64,000 bases of DNA from Candidatus Hebobacterum abditum (GCA_029821875.1 JALGXW010000006.1:1-64000), one strand, 5' to 3'. Shown: positions 17,837 to 26,771, numbered from the stretch's first letter. Numbers and translations are program-made. Notes: generated by a model from the sequence alone, not told the origin.

Positions 17837-18682
17837 ATGGAGCGCGTTGGGCTTATTGGTCTGGGCAATGTCGGCAGTGGATTCGCACAGAAGCTAGTGG
17901 AGGCCAGATATCCCCTGACCGTTCTCGACAAGGACTGCACCCGGATGGAGGTCGCCACGAGCGCTGGCGCTCATGCCGCTTCCACGCCGGGTGAGGTGGC
18001 GAATGGCTCTGACATCGTGCTGCTTTCGCTGCCGGGAAGCCATGTCGTCGAAGCGGTCATGGAAGGGGACGATGGCATCCTCGCGCACTTGCGCGAGGGT
18101 CATCTTGTCGTGGACACCGGCACCAGCCGCCCGCAAACTGCCGTGCGTTACGACAAGCTGTGCCGCGAGCGTGGCGCCGGCTTCATAGACGCGCCGATAA
18201 CCGGCCGCGGCCCGGGCTGGATCATGATGGTCGGCGGCACCGAGGAGAGCTTCGAGAAGGGCCGCGAGGTCCTCACCTGTCTGAGCTACAAGCTCGAACA
18301 TATCGGGCCCATCGGCCACGGCCAGCTCCTCAAGCTCGCGAACCAGCTCTTGCTTGCGGGGCAGTGGGCTGTGTGGGGCGAAGCCATTGAGTTCACCCGC
18401 GAGGTAGGGCTCGAGCCGCGATTGCTGAGCGAGTGCCTCGAGTTCTCGGTTCCCGAGGTGATGTACGGCGAAGACTTCAGCGCTGGGGGCCATCTTGCTC
18501 TTCACTACAAGGATCTGGGGTACATACTGGAGGCCGCCCACGATGCGGAGGCCAGCATACCGCTGACTAGCTTGGTACATGAGGCGTTCAAAGAGGCGAA
18601 GGTGGCGGGAGAGCCAAACTGGGGCCAGGCCGGGGTCGTGACCTACTGGCGAAGGCTGAATGCGCCCCCGCAATCGGAGTGA
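17837..18682 (+). CDS. NAD(P)-dependent beta-hydroxyacid dehydrogenase (3-hydroxyisobutyrate dehydrogenase family)
   Basis: 281 residues from ATG 17837 with GGAGGT at 6 nt. The Rossmann motif 'GLIGLGNVGSGFA' is at the N-terminus, the substrate loop reads 'DAPITGRGPG' (usually DAPVSGG), and the catalytic Lys is in 'GHGQLLKLANQLL'. It reduces or oxidises small beta-hydroxyacids such as 3-hydroxyisobutyrate or tartronate semialdehyde. The upstream 269 nt gap (17568-17836) shows no further gene. The substrate loop variant means the precise substrate cannot be assigned. Confidence 0.85.
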   Translation: MERVGLIGLGNVGSGFAQKLVEARYPLTVLDKDCTRMEVATSAGAHAASTPGEVANGSDIVLLSLPGSHVVEAVMEGDDGILAHLREGHLVVDTGTSRPQTAVRYDKLCRERGAGFIDAPITGRGPGWIMMVGGTEESFEKGREVLTCLSYKLEHIGPIGHGQLLKLANQLLLAGQWAVWGEAIEFTREVGLEPRLLSECLEFSVPEVMYGEDFSAGGHLALHYKDLGYILEAAHDAEASIPLTSLVHEAFKEAKVAGEPNWGQAGVVTYWRRLNAPPQSE

Positions 18683-18825
18683 GGCCCCCGCGAGCAGTTG
18701 TGCCACCGCTGCGACACGGCCGGAGAGAGAACAGCGTTGCCCGCGGCGTATTGAACCTGTAAAGGCCGGCGTCGGGTATGGTCGCTCGCCGCCGCCCCGA
18801 CGTCGACAAGGGAGGAGCGAAGGCC

Positions 18826-19149
18826 GTGGCCAAGCCCGTGGACTTGAGCACTGAGAACTTCGAGGAGGAGGTGCTCCAGAACGAGTCGCCCGTGCTGGTG
18901 GACTTCTGGTCCCCCTCCTGCCCTCACTGTCTCCGACTCAGCCCTGACTTCGACAAGGCGGCGGAGGAGGCAGCGGACCGTGTCAAGTTCGTCAAGGTGT
19001 CAGTTCAGGATGCCCGGCCGCTGTTCTCCCAGCACCGCGTAAACGCGGTCCCAACGCTGGTCTTGTTCTGCGAGGGGAAGGAGCGGACGCGACAGGAAGG
19101 CGCTCTCACGCCGGAGGAGATCCTGTCCTGGATAGCCGAGCACGCGTGA
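18826..19149 (+). CDS. Thioredoxin with CPHC active site
   Basis: 107 residues from GTG 18826, with GGAGGA at 9 nt; the earlier in-frame ATG 18778 would add 16 residues outside the usual family start. The fold is classical: 'VLVDFWSPSCPHCLRLSP' followed by 'FVKVSVQD' and the cis-Pro loop 'AVPTLVLF'. The active site is CPHC, as in DsbA, instead of the thioredoxin CGPC, and Trp before it is replaced by Pro-Ser. A CPHC centre tends to be more oxidising. No signal peptide, so cytoplasmic. Confidence 0.85.
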   Translation: MAKPVDLSTENFEEEVLQNESPVLVDFWSPSCPHCLRLSPDFDKAAEEAADRVKFVKVSVQDARPLFSQHRVNAVPTLVLFCEGKERTRQEGALTPEEILSWIAEHA

Positions 19150-19177
19150 TTCTGTCGGCTCCCCGCGAGCGGTCCCT

Positions 19178-19543
19178 CTATTCGATTAGCTCGATCGGAT
19201 TTCCGTCGGGATCGCGGAAGAAGGCGCATCGGATCCCCTGCACGTCCTGGGGCTCGACGTGGAACTCGTACCCGAGCTCCGTCAGGCGTTCGTACTCAGT
19301 GTCCAGGCTGTCTACCTTGAGGGCAATGTGCGTGTAGCCCACTTCTCCCCTGTCCTCGCCACCCGGCCGTCCCCCGCCGAACAGCTCGACGATCGAGCCG
19401 CCGGCCCTGACTTGGACGAGGTAGGATCCGTCCTCGAAGGTGAGCCGCATTTCCTCTCGGAAGCCGAGCACGTCTGTATAGAACTTCACCCCGTTCTCGA
19501 CGTCTGCGACCCTCACCGCGACATGATGTAGTCCCTCTACCAC
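19178..19543 (-). CDS. Glyoxalase/VOC superfamily protein (methylmalonyl-CoA epimerase-like)
   Basis: 121 residues, the usual size of a VOC protein. Both beta-alpha-beta-beta-beta modules are seen: 'LHHVAVRVADVENGVKFYTDVLGF' split by the motif helix, and 'YTHIALKVDSLDTEYERL'. Metal ligands are His in 'LHHVAV', Glu in 'SIVELFG', His in 'YTHIAL' and Glu at the end in 'NPIELIE'. It may be lactoylglutathione lyase-, epimerase- or dioxygenase-like; substrate not determined. Upstream gap of about 180 nt shows nothing else. Confidence 0.85.
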   Translation of the reverse strand: MVEGLHHVAVRVADVENGVKFYTDVLGFREEMRLTFEDGSYLVQVRAGGSIVELFGGGRPGGEDRGEVGYTHIALKVDSLDTEYERLTELGYEFHVEPQDVQGIRCAFFRDPDGNPIELIE

Positions 19544-19725
19544 GCTGCACCTCCTGCGTTGTCTGTCGACAGAAGGCTCATTGGCGGTGGGCGGCCCGCT
19601 GTCCTTCTCGCGCGAATCGACGGCATGTCAAACCATTCGACGAGCCAAGCGCCGTGCAGGAGGTGGCGGGCCGGTGACAGAGAAGGCTACGACTCAGGCC
19701 GTAGCAGCAATGGAAGGAGATGGGC

Positions 19726-20436
19726 ATGACTGATCAGGATCTGCTGGCACGAGTCCGCGCCTGCCGCTTGGCGGACCTGTCGGACGGGATGGACGCGGTG
19801 GGGCTTGTCAATACCGGCACGATGTCGAGACGGATGCGCCCCCTCCGTCCGGGCTTCAAGATGGCGGGCATCGCTTACACCGTCAAGCTCGTACCCGCGC
19901 AGGAGGACGTCAAGGTCTGCGAAACCATGGATGAGTACATGAAGGAACTCGGCGATTGGTGTGACGACGCCTACGCTTTCACGCAGGGGCTGACTGACGG
20001 GAAGGGCAAAGACAAGGTCGTCGTCATCGACATGGATGGATACCCCGGCGGCATTTGGGGCTCCGAGATCGGCATGAACGGAGTGAAATGGGGCCTCGCG
20101 GGCGTGGTCATCGACGGCGCCTGCCGCGACTCCTATGAGTGCAACCTGGAGAAGCTCAAGGTGTGGTGCACAACGCGCACCTTCAACCACGTCTACGGCC
20201 GTCTGCGAAGCGGAGGTGTCGAGGTCCCGATACAATGCGCGGGCGTCTCGGTCCGTCCCGGGGACATCGTATGTGGCGACGATGACGGCGTGCTCGTGAT
20301 CCCGCGCCAGAAGGCCGAGAAGGCCGTGGAGTTCGCCGAGGCCATCCTGCAGGGAGACCAGAAAGCACGGGCACAGCACTACAAGGACCTCGGCTACGAA
20401 CCCGACGAAACGTTGGGCGACTTCGGGAAGGCCTGA
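19726..20436 (+). CDS. RraA-like family protein (aldolase/decarboxylase-type)
   Basis: 236 residues from ATG 19726, chosen over ATG 19720 because AAGGAG lies at 19714-19719, 6 nt before it. The RraA fold is indicated by 'LSDGMDAVG', 'GIAYTVKL', 'WGSEIGMNGVKWGLAGVVIDGACRD' (the conserved G-x5-D/R region) and 'PGDIVCGDDDGVLVIPR'. Members are 4-hydroxy-4-methyl-2-oxoglutarate aldolase/oxaloacetate decarboxylases, or RNase E inhibitors in Proteobacteria. Here Asp and Arg of 'GACRD' are present, favouring an enzyme. It is convergent with the histidine kinase gene. Confidence 0.85.
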   Translation: MTDQDLLARVRACRLADLSDGMDAVGLVNTGTMSRRMRPLRPGFKMAGIAYTVKLVPAQEDVKVCETMDEYMKELGDWCDDAYAFTQGLTDGKGKDKVVVIDMDGYPGGIWGSEIGMNGVKWGLAGVVIDGACRDSYECNLEKLKVWCTTRTFNHVYGRLRSGGVEVPIQCAGVSVRPGDIVCGDDDGVLVIPRQKAEKAVEFAEAILQGDQKARAQHYKDLGYEPDETLGDFGKA

Positions 20437-20497
20437 CGGACTGAGCCAGGTCTCGACTGTCGGGGCGACTCCAGTCGCGGCCGAAGGGCGCGCGCTC

Positions 20498-21898
20498 CTA
20501 CGGCGTCGACAACGCGCGTGCTCCCCTGCGAGGCAGCCACACTCGGAACGATGTGCCCTGACCCTCTTCGCTTTCGAAGGACACTTCGCCGCCGTGGGTC
20601 TCTGCTATGGCCTTCACGATGGAGAGCCCAAGGCCCGTGCCGTCCTTGCCGCTCTCCCGGGCGTTCGTCGCGCGGAAGAATTCCTCGAAAATCTCGTCCT
20701 GCTCGGCCGCTGGTATGCCGATACCACTGTCCGAGACGCTCACCTCTAGTCTGTCGCCTCGCAGCGCGACGGAGACGCGCACTTCCCCACCGGCCGGCGT
20801 GTACTTCAGCGCGTTGGAGACAAGATTCTCCAGCAGCTCGGTCAGAGCACTCTCGTCACCCACGATCTCGACCGGCCCCTCCGGGAGCGACACCGCGAGC
20901 GAGACGGACGCCGATCCGGCCTGCGGCCGGAAGTCGCTCTCCACCTCGCGAACGATGGAGGAGAAGTCAACCTTGCTCCGGTCCACCAGGGGAAGCGCCT
21001 CGCGGGTCCTGGACAGCACGAGGAGGTCGCGAGCCAGATCCAGCACCTCCCTCAGGCGCACGCGGGCCCGATCGAGCATCTCCTGGGAGCGTTCAGGCAG
21101 GCGACCGGTTCGTCCTTCGGAGACAACCGCGAGCATCCGCTCCAGCGTCGCCAGCGGCGAGCGGATGTGGTGGGCAACTCTGTGGAGGTAGTCGGTCCTC
21201 GCGCCCTCCAGCTGCCTCAACGCCTCGTAGGCCCGTGAGAGGTCGTCTGCGTGCTCCCTCAGGGCATCGGAGAGCCGCACGATTTCGGCCTCCCTCCGAC
21301 GCAGGCGCGATGTGATCGAGGTGGCCATGAAGGCCGCGAAGTACAGCATCGTAGCGATGGCGAAGAGTGTGCCGAAGACGTAGACCGGACTTCGGAACAG
21401 GTTCTCGCCAAGAAACCCCCGCAGATGGTAGTGTGGCACTGCCCCCGCTGCTTCGAGCAGTGCCATTGCCACGAGCAGTCCGATCGCGAGGGTCACCTGG
21501 AGGTAAGTGGCAATGCGCGACAGCAGAATGCTGGCAATGACGATGTGGAAGACGTAGTAGGAAATGAACGGGTTCTCGATGCCGCCTGCGAAGTGCATGA
21601 GCGCCGTCAGAGCCACCAGGTCCACCGCGATCTGGAGATTCGCGAAGTAGCTAACCGCAGACCCGGCGGTCGCCCTGGGGACCCACCTGCCTATGACCCA
21701 GAAGACCAGGTTGTAACCGACCAGGGCTGCGACGGTAACGTACAGTGGAAACCTGTGAAGCTCCACCCCGAACAGCCGTGGCGCCACCCAGATCGTCACG
21801 AGGACGCCGAGGACCGCCAGCCAGCGCAGACGGGCAAGCCACGAGATCCGGTCTCGAAGCTCGTCGAGATCGACGTTGGTCTGGACGGCGGATGCCAC
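20498..21898 (-). CDS. Membrane sensor histidine kinase
   Basis: 466 residues from GTG 21898; no strong ribosome site, so the start is uncertain, but it must precede the first helix ('WLAVLGVLVTIWVA'). Six hydrophobic segments fill residues about 20-200, with almost no periplasmic domain, then a short coiled-coil linker. The HisKA H-box is 'HRVAHHIRSPLATLERML', followed by N-box 'ENLVSNALKYTP', G1 'DSGIGIP', F-box 'FEEFFRA' and G2 'GTGLGLSIVKA'. All are intact. It lies 28 nt behind the response regulator. The signal is likely sensed within the membrane, perhaps quinone or redox state; this is inference. Confidence 0.9.
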   Translation of the reverse strand: MASAVQTNVDLDELRDRISWLARLRWLAVLGVLVTIWVAPRLFGVELHRFPLYVTVAALVGYNLVFWVIGRWVPRATAGSAVSYFANLQIAVDLVALTALMHFAGGIENPFISYYVFHIVIASILLSRIATYLQVTLAIGLLVAMALLEAAGAVPHYHLRGFLGENLFRSPVYVFGTLFAIATMLYFAAFMATSITSRLRRREAEIVRLSDALREHADDLSRAYEALRQLEGARTDYLHRVAHHIRSPLATLERMLAVVSEGRTGRLPERSQEMLDRARVRLREVLDLARDLLVLSRTREALPLVDRSKVDFSSIVREVESDFRPQAGSASVSLAVSLPEGPVEIVGDESALTELLENLVSNALKYTPAGGEVRVSVALRGDRLEVSVSDSGIGIPAAEQDEIFEEFFRATNARESGKDGTGLGLSIVKAIAETHGGEVSFESEEGQGTSFRVWLPRRGARALSTP

Positions 21899-21926
21899 CG
21901 CTTGCAGGCTCGTGGTCCTGATGCGC

Positions 21927-22388
21927 TTAGGACTCGGAGCTCTTCTCCTCCGGGGAAGCTGTGCCGGCCCCGGCCAGCACTTCTTGTATCTTGTTGACGA
22001 TATGCTCCGAAGATGCTGGCTTGTCGATGAACCCCTGGACCGGCAGGTACTCGTCGGGCTTGTAGACCGGGTCACGCTTGTCAGGGTAGAACCTGACCCA
22101 GGTCTTGTCGTGGATGGCGGTGAGCACTATGATCGGGATGTTGCGGCATTCTTCGTCGGTCTCCTTGCGGAGCTCCCAGACGAAGTGAAAGCCCTCCGTG
22201 CCAGAGGGCATCATGATGTCGAGCAGGACGACGTCCGGCTTCTCGGCGCGTGCCTTCTCCAGGCCCTCCTGCGCGCTGGTCGCCCGGCTTACAGAGTAAC
22301 CTTCGTCTTCAAGGACTATCTGCAGCGTGTCCGCCGCGTCCGGGTCGTCCTCCACCACCAAGACCTTTTTGCCGACGACGTCCGACAC
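21927..22388 (-). CDS. Single-domain response regulator (REC only)
   Basis: 153 residues from GTG 22388 with AAGGAGG at 7 nt. Phospho-acceptor Asp57 in 'VVLLDIMMP', acidic pair Asp14/Asp15, Thr in 'IVLTAIHD' and Lys in 'GFIDKPA' are all present. There is no output domain, so it acts through protein contact. The insertion 'WVRFYPDKRDPVYKPDEYLPV' before the final strand is typical of a group of REC proteins I associate with hydrogenase gene clusters. It lies 140 nt after the hydrogenase small-subunit gene and just before the kinase. Confidence 0.88.
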   Translation of the reverse strand: MSDVVGKKVLVVEDDPDAADTLQIVLEDEGYSVSRATSAQEGLEKARAEKPDVVLLDIMMPSGTEGFHFVWELRKETDEECRNIPIIVLTAIHDKTWVRFYPDKRDPVYKPDEYLPVQGFIDKPASSEHIVNKIQEVLAGAGTASPEEKSSES

Positions 22389-22528
22389 CGTCTCCCTCCT
22401 TCCGCAGCACTACCGCGGTCCCAAGGCGAATCGAAGAGATGCAATGCGCGGGACGCGGCCGCGCCGGCCGGGCAACGACCGCATCGGCTGGGTCGCGCCG
22501 GCTACGGCCCTGTATTCGGTGCCCGGGT

Positions 22529-23059
22529 CTAAACTGCCTCCTGAGTCTGCTCCGGAGATGTCAGGAACTCTTCTGGCAGTTTGCCGGACTCGAGGAAGGA
22601 GAGGAACTCCTGGCGCGAGTAGACGGGAGCCGTCTGCTTGGGTGCCAGACCCAGCGCGACCGCGACCCCGTAGAGTATGGCCTCCGGCCGTGGTGGACAG
22701 CCCGGAACGTAGAAATCGACGGGAAGCACCTTCTCGGCCCCGCCGAGCACGTTGTAGGTGTCGAACCATATGCCGCCACCGGCGGCGCAGGAGCCGATGG
22801 CGAAGACCAGCTTCGGCGCAGGAACCGCCTCCCACAGCCGCTTCACGGCGGGCGCAACTTGGCGGGTGACGGGCCCGCACACCAGCAGGACATCGGCGTG
22901 CCGCGGGGAGCCGACCAGCTGTATGCCGAACCGCTCGGCATCGTAGTAGGGGGTGAGCACGTTGATGACTTCGATATCGCAGCCGTTGCAGGCACCCGTG
23001 TTGACATGGTAGACCCACAGCGCCCGGGTGAATGCCTTTTCGCAGAGTGACTTGAACAC
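22529..23059 (-). CDS. hyfI: Group 4 [NiFe] hydrogenase small subunit (HyfI/HycG/NuoB-like)
   Basis: 176 residues from GTG 23059 with GGGAGG at 8 nt. All four Cys of the proximal 4Fe-4S cluster are present: 'GACNGCDIEV' (two), 'GSCAAGGG' and 'GCPPRPE'. It passes electrons between the large subunit and the ferredoxin-like subunit, and is the counterpart of NuoB in complex I. It lacks the long C-terminus of E. coli HyfI (252 residues), being nearer EchC in size. Last gene of the hydrogenase run. Confidence 0.9.
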   Translation of the reverse strand: MFKSLCEKAFTRALWVYHVNTGACNGCDIEVINVLTPYYDAERFGIQLVGSPRHADVLLVCGPVTRQVAPAVKRLWEAVPAPKLVFAIGSCAAGGGIWFDTYNVLGGAEKVLPVDFYVPGCPPRPEAILYGVAVALGLAPKQTAPVYSRQEFLSFLESGKLPEEFLTSPEQTQEAV

Positions 23060-23090
23060 AGACCCAACCTCCCGTCCGGCTCCCGCCGGA

Positions 23091-24605
23091 CTAGTGACCG
23101 AGAACCCCCGCGATGCTCAGCGTGGCCTTGTTCAGCAGCGGATATGCGAGCTGCGGGTACACCCCGAGAAGGATGCTGACTGCTGCAAGGGCGGCCATCG
23201 CCACATAGAGTGAGGCCGGCGCCTCCTTCACACTCTCCAGAGTAAGCGCCGGCGACTTGGGCGAGCCCCAGAAGACAGCTTGCCCCGCGCGTACAACGAC
23301 GATGAGCGTCAGCAGACTCGTGAATATGGCAACACCGACGGCCGACCACATGCCCGCCTGTGCTCCGGCCACGAAGATCGTCAACTTACTCATGAAGCCC
23401 GAAAACGGCGGCAGCCCGGCGATGGAGAAAGCCCCGATGAAGAAGCACACCGCAGTCACGGGCATGCGCTTCCCCAGACCGCCCAGCTGTGACATGGACC
23501 GAGAGGAGGTGGCGTAGATGACCGCGCCGATGCAGAGGAACAGCAGAGCCTTCACGACCCCGTGATGCAGCAGATGGAACAGCCCTCCGTAGACGCCAAG
23601 ATAGGTACCGAAACCCAGGCCCATGATCACATATCCCATCTGGGATACGGACGAGTAAGCGAGTAGACGTTTGAGGTCGTCCTGAACGAGCGCCATGATG
23701 CCGCCGAGCAACATCGTGAATGCGCCCAGCACGACGATGAAGACGGTGAGAGGCGGATAGGCCGGGAAGAAGATCGTGATCGTGCGTGCAAGCGCATAGG
23801 CGGCCATCTTGCACATCGCGCCGGAGAGCAGCGCGGACACCGGCGAGGGCGCCTCGGAATACGCGTCGGGCAGCCAGGGATGGAAGGGAGCAACACCGGC
23901 CTTCGTGCCGAAGCCGACCACAAACAAGGCAACGACGAAGATCGCGAGGGAACGTGGGATAAGAGCCGCCACTCCCTGCAGCTCGGATATGAGCATGGCA
24001 TTCGTGCCGCCCAGGTGCGGCACCGCGGACGCGTACAACAGCACCGAGGCAAACAATGCGAAAGTGATTCCGACCGTGAGGAGCAGCAGATACTTGTAGC
24101 TGGCCTCAAGTGCCCGCCGGTCCCAGTAGAATGCGACGAGCAAGCCCGACGCGATGGTCGTGGCCTCCACCGCGACATAGAGCATAATGATGTTGTTCGT
24201 GACACATCCCCATAGCATTGTGGACAAAACGAGAAGGTACAGACCGTAGAACCGTGGCAGCAGCGCGTCAGTCACGTCGGTACCGTTGTCATCCAAGAGC
24301 CGGCGCCGGCGCATGTAGCGGATGGCGAAGACTGTCGCGGGCAGCGTCACCCCGCTAATCAGCAGCACTAGCAGCCCGGACAGCGAGTCAACGCGCAACT
24401 CCAGACCCCAGCCCGTGAGAATCTCGCCCCCCAGCACGCGCGAGGCTATCGCGGCCGAGACCAGGAATGTCGCCGCCGCACCGAGTACAGCGAAGACCTC
24501 GGATACTACCGGGCGTCCCCGACCGAGCGACCATGCCAGCAGCCCGGCCAGCGCTGGAGCAAAGAAGACCAACTGCGTCAGAGCGGATGGTGCCGTCTGT
24601 TCCAT
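23091..24605 (-). CDS. hyfF: Hydrogenase membrane subunit, antiporter type (HyfF/NuoN-like)
   Basis: 504 residues, about 14 transmembrane helices. The Mrp/NuoL-M-N family is shown by 'KAGVAPFHPWLPDAYSEAPSPVSALLSGAMCKMAAY', whose Lys, His and Glu form the ion path, and by 'LKRLLAYSSVSQMGYV'. One of three antiporter-like subunits in the cluster. It would move protons or sodium ions during electron transfer. Between hyfE (50 nt upstream) and hyfI (31 nt downstream). Confidence 0.9.
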   Translation of the reverse strand: MEQTAPSALTQLVFFAPALAGLLAWSLGRGRPVVSEVFAVLGAAATFLVSAAIASRVLGGEILTGWGLELRVDSLSGLLVLLISGVTLPATVFAIRYMRRRRLLDDNGTDVTDALLPRFYGLYLLVLSTMLWGCVTNNIIMLYVAVEATTIASGLLVAFYWDRRALEASYKYLLLLTVGITFALFASVLLYASAVPHLGGTNAMLISELQGVAALIPRSLAIFVVALFVVGFGTKAGVAPFHPWLPDAYSEAPSPVSALLSGAMCKMAAYALARTITIFFPAYPPLTVFIVVLGAFTMLLGGIMALVQDDLKRLLAYSSVSQMGYVIMGLGFGTYLGVYGGLFHLLHHGVVKALLFLCIGAVIYATSSRSMSQLGGLGKRMPVTAVCFFIGAFSIAGLPPFSGFMSKLTIFVAGAQAGMWSAVGVAIFTSLLTLIVVVRAGQAVFWGSPKSPALTLESVKEAPASLYVAMAALAAVSILLGVYPQLAYPLLNKATLSIAGVLGH

Positions 24606-24654
24606 GAACCGCCTTCTCCTCTATGTGTCACAGCACATCAGACGCGGCCGCTCG

Positions 24655-25320
24655 CTACCAGTGGAGCTCGGCCAGCTCGTAAGTATCAGTGGTACCAATC
24701 TTCTCTCGTATGCCGGCGATGACGTAGAGAAGTAGATACACAGTGACCACGACCTCGGTTGCAATCCCGATGAGCGCAGTCTCTGTCATCTCAGGCGCCA
24801 GGCTCACAAGGCTCAGGTGCACCGCGTTCTCCAGAAGACAGAGCCCGATCACCGTCTTGATGGCGTCCCGGCGCGAGAGAATCGCGTAGAGTCCGAGAAC
24901 GAATACGGTAAGCGCGACCGCCAGATTAGTGCGAAACACCCCCGCGGCCGCCTCCGGCGTCGGCGCCAGCACGTGGACATAGGTATGAGTCAGCTTGTAG
25001 AAGGAGATGAGGACGACCGACGCGATTACGACGGAGGGGCCGAACCCGATAATGGCCGGCACCTCCTGCTCGCCCGTTCTTGCGATGTACCGCAGTATGA
25101 ACCACGGCGTCAGGAATGCCTTTGTGACGAACGCGGTGAGTGCCCAGACATAGAGCGCCGGGTTCCCGGCCGCAAACGCAAGAATGAGCCCGCAGATCAG
25201 CAGGGCCTGGAGAACATAGGCGGCGGCCGCGCGCTTCAGGTTGTGCGACTCAATGGCGGCCACCGAGGTGATGATCATGAGCATGCTCAGCGTCTCGATC
25301 AGCCGGACGTTGTACTCCAC
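24655..25320 (-). CDS. hyfE: Hydrogenase membrane subunit (HyfE/NuoK-like)
   Basis: 221 residues, against 216 in E. coli HyfE, with six or seven hydrophobic helices. GTG start has GGAGG at 5 nt. The second half, including 'SRRDAIKTVIGLCLLENAVHLSLVSL' and 'GIATEVVVTVYLLLYVIAGI', is NuoK-like, with the Glu of 'LLENAV' matching the conserved intramembrane Glu. It is part of the ion-conducting arm. Position between hyfH and hyfF supports the assignment. Confidence 0.88.
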   Translation of the reverse strand: MEYNVRLIETLSMLMIITSVAAIESHNLKRAAAAYVLQALLICGLILAFAAGNPALYVWALTAFVTKAFLTPWFILRYIARTGEQEVPAIIGFGPSVVIASVVLISFYKLTHTYVHVLAPTPEAAAGVFRTNLAVALTVFVLGLYAILSRRDAIKTVIGLCLLENAVHLSLVSLAPEMTETALIGIATEVVVTVYLLLYVIAGIREKIGTTDTYELAELHW

Positions 25321-25367
25321 CTCTTCCTCCCCTTACTCACACGCTGGCACAGTCGCCTGTCAGCCGG

Positions 25368-25817
25368 TTATTCGCCGCTCTCGGGCGCGCCTTGAAAGCC
25401 GGTTACCATGAGCTTGTCGAGGGCCGTCGATGTTTCGAAGCATCGGCCGCACCGCTGACAGGAGCCCATGTATACCTCGACCTTGATGTGCATGTCCTCA
25501 GTGTCGTTGGTGGCAGTTTCGAACTGCTCCGTCACCGTGATCGCCTCCTCGACGCACACCTCCGCGCACCGCGCGCAGTAGGTGCAGCGCTCGAGGAAGA
25601 ACTCCAGGACCCGCGTGTCCTGAGACGGGTCAGTGACGACAATGCACCTGGGAGCGCAGACGTTCGCGCAGCCGCCACACCCGATGCACTTCTCAGGGTC
25701 CACCGCGACTTTGCCGCGGAAGCCCTCCGCCGGGGGGTGCGGCGCGAACGGATAGGGCAGCGTTACGCGCCCCGCCCCAAGGCAGATGATTGCTTCCTTC
25801 AGCTTGCTTATGATCAT
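25368..25817 (-). CDS. hyfH: Polyferredoxin subunit (HyfH/HycF/NuoI-like) with extra Cys motif
   Basis: 149 residues. Two complete 4Fe-4S motifs: Cys44, 47, 50, 54 and Cys78, 81, 84, 88. It bridges the small subunit to the electron-input module, like NuoI. Unusually, a third set, Cys120, 123 and 126 in 'SCQRCGRCFET', lies near the C-terminus; it could hold a further cluster or mark the docking site for the soluble module. Ribosome site AGGAGA before ATG. Confidence 0.88.
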   Translation of the reverse strand: MIISKLKEAIICLGAGRVTLPYPFAPHPPAEGFRGKVAVDPEKCIGCGGCANVCAPRCIVVTDPSQDTRVLEFFLERCTYCARCAEVCVEEAITVTEQFETATNDTEDMHIKVEVYMGSCQRCGRCFETSTALDKLMVTGFQGAPESGE

Positions 25818-25838
25818 GAGTTGTCTCCTACTAGCGCC

Positions 25839-26771
25839 CTAGTAACCGATAGACGCAACCGCCAGGCCGGCCACGGCGACGAATACGACAATCCTCGAGA
25901 AGTACGACATGGACTGGTCTATGCGAAGACGCGGGTTGACCGCGTTGACGAGGCCCACGACGACGACGAGCACGCCGACCAGAGCGAAGTTCACGACGAC
26001 ATCGACGGGCCACGCGACCAAGCGCGGGAGCGGCACGAAGATCTGGACCAAGATCGACCCAAAGATCAACATCTTCGCATACGAGGCAAGCTTGAAGAGC
26101 GCCAGCCCGGGGCCCGATCGCTCGATGAACGGGCCCTCCATGATCTCCTGATCGGCCTCGGGGATGTCGAAGGGCAGCTTCCCAACTTGGGCCTGCAGTG
26201 CAAGAAGGAAGGCGACGCCGGCAACGACCATTGAGACGCTCGGACCGGCGGCTGCGTAGCTCTCCATCATCTTGGGGAAGCTCAGCGAGCCGGCCTTCAC
26301 CGCAGCCGTGACCAGTGCGATGGCCGCCACCGGCTCCACGCTGAATATCATCATCATCTCCCGAGAGGCGCCGACGTAAGCGTAGGGATTGCCGCTGGCG
26401 AAGGCGCCGAGCATAATGGCGATGCCCGCCAGCGCGACGAAGTAGATGAACACAATTGCGTCGCCGGCAAAGGCCAGCGGGGGCGGCGTGCCAAGGGGCG
26501 TGAGGAGTGCGGCCATCAGCACCGCGCCCAGGCACAGCGGCGGGCCGATCTGCCAGAGCACACCCGCTTCCGGCACCAGGTCCTCCTTGCCCAGGAGCTT
26601 CAGGATATCGAGGTACGGCTGGATGAGAGGCGGGCCCTTGCGGGAGTGCACGATGGCGCGAATCCGGCGCATGACGCCCTCCGCCAGTGGCGCCAGCCCG
26701 ACGATGAGCACCAGGTTGAGGACAGCTAGTCCGATTACTTGCGCTACCGTTACCTGCGCTACTTGCCCCAT
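25839..26771 (-). CDS. hyfC: Hydrogenase membrane anchor subunit (HyfC/HycD/NuoH-like)
   Basis: 310 residues, about eight helices, against 315 for HyfC. The family signature 'EGVMRRIRAIVHSRKGPPLIQPYLDILKLLGKE' near residues 31-63 is clear in parts, as are 'KLPFDIPEADQEIMEGPFIE' acidic loop residues that join the peripheral arm. This subunit couples cluster reduction to ion movement in group 4 hydrogenases and complex I. ATG follows AAGGACGAG. Confidence 0.9.
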   Translation of the reverse strand: MGQVAQVTVAQVIGLAVLNLVLIVGLAPLAEGVMRRIRAIVHSRKGPPLIQPYLDILKLLGKEDLVPEAGVLWQIGPPLCLGAVLMAALLTPLGTPPPLAFAGDAIVFIYFVALAGIAIMLGAFASGNPYAYVGASREMMMIFSVEPVAAIALVTAAVKAGSLSFPKMMESYAAAGPSVSMVVAGVAFLLALQAQVGKLPFDIPEADQEIMEGPFIERSGPGLALFKLASYAKMLIFGSILVQIFVPLPRLVAWPVDVVVNFALVGVLVVVVGLVNAVNPRLRIDQSMSYFSRIVVFVAVAGLAVASIGY

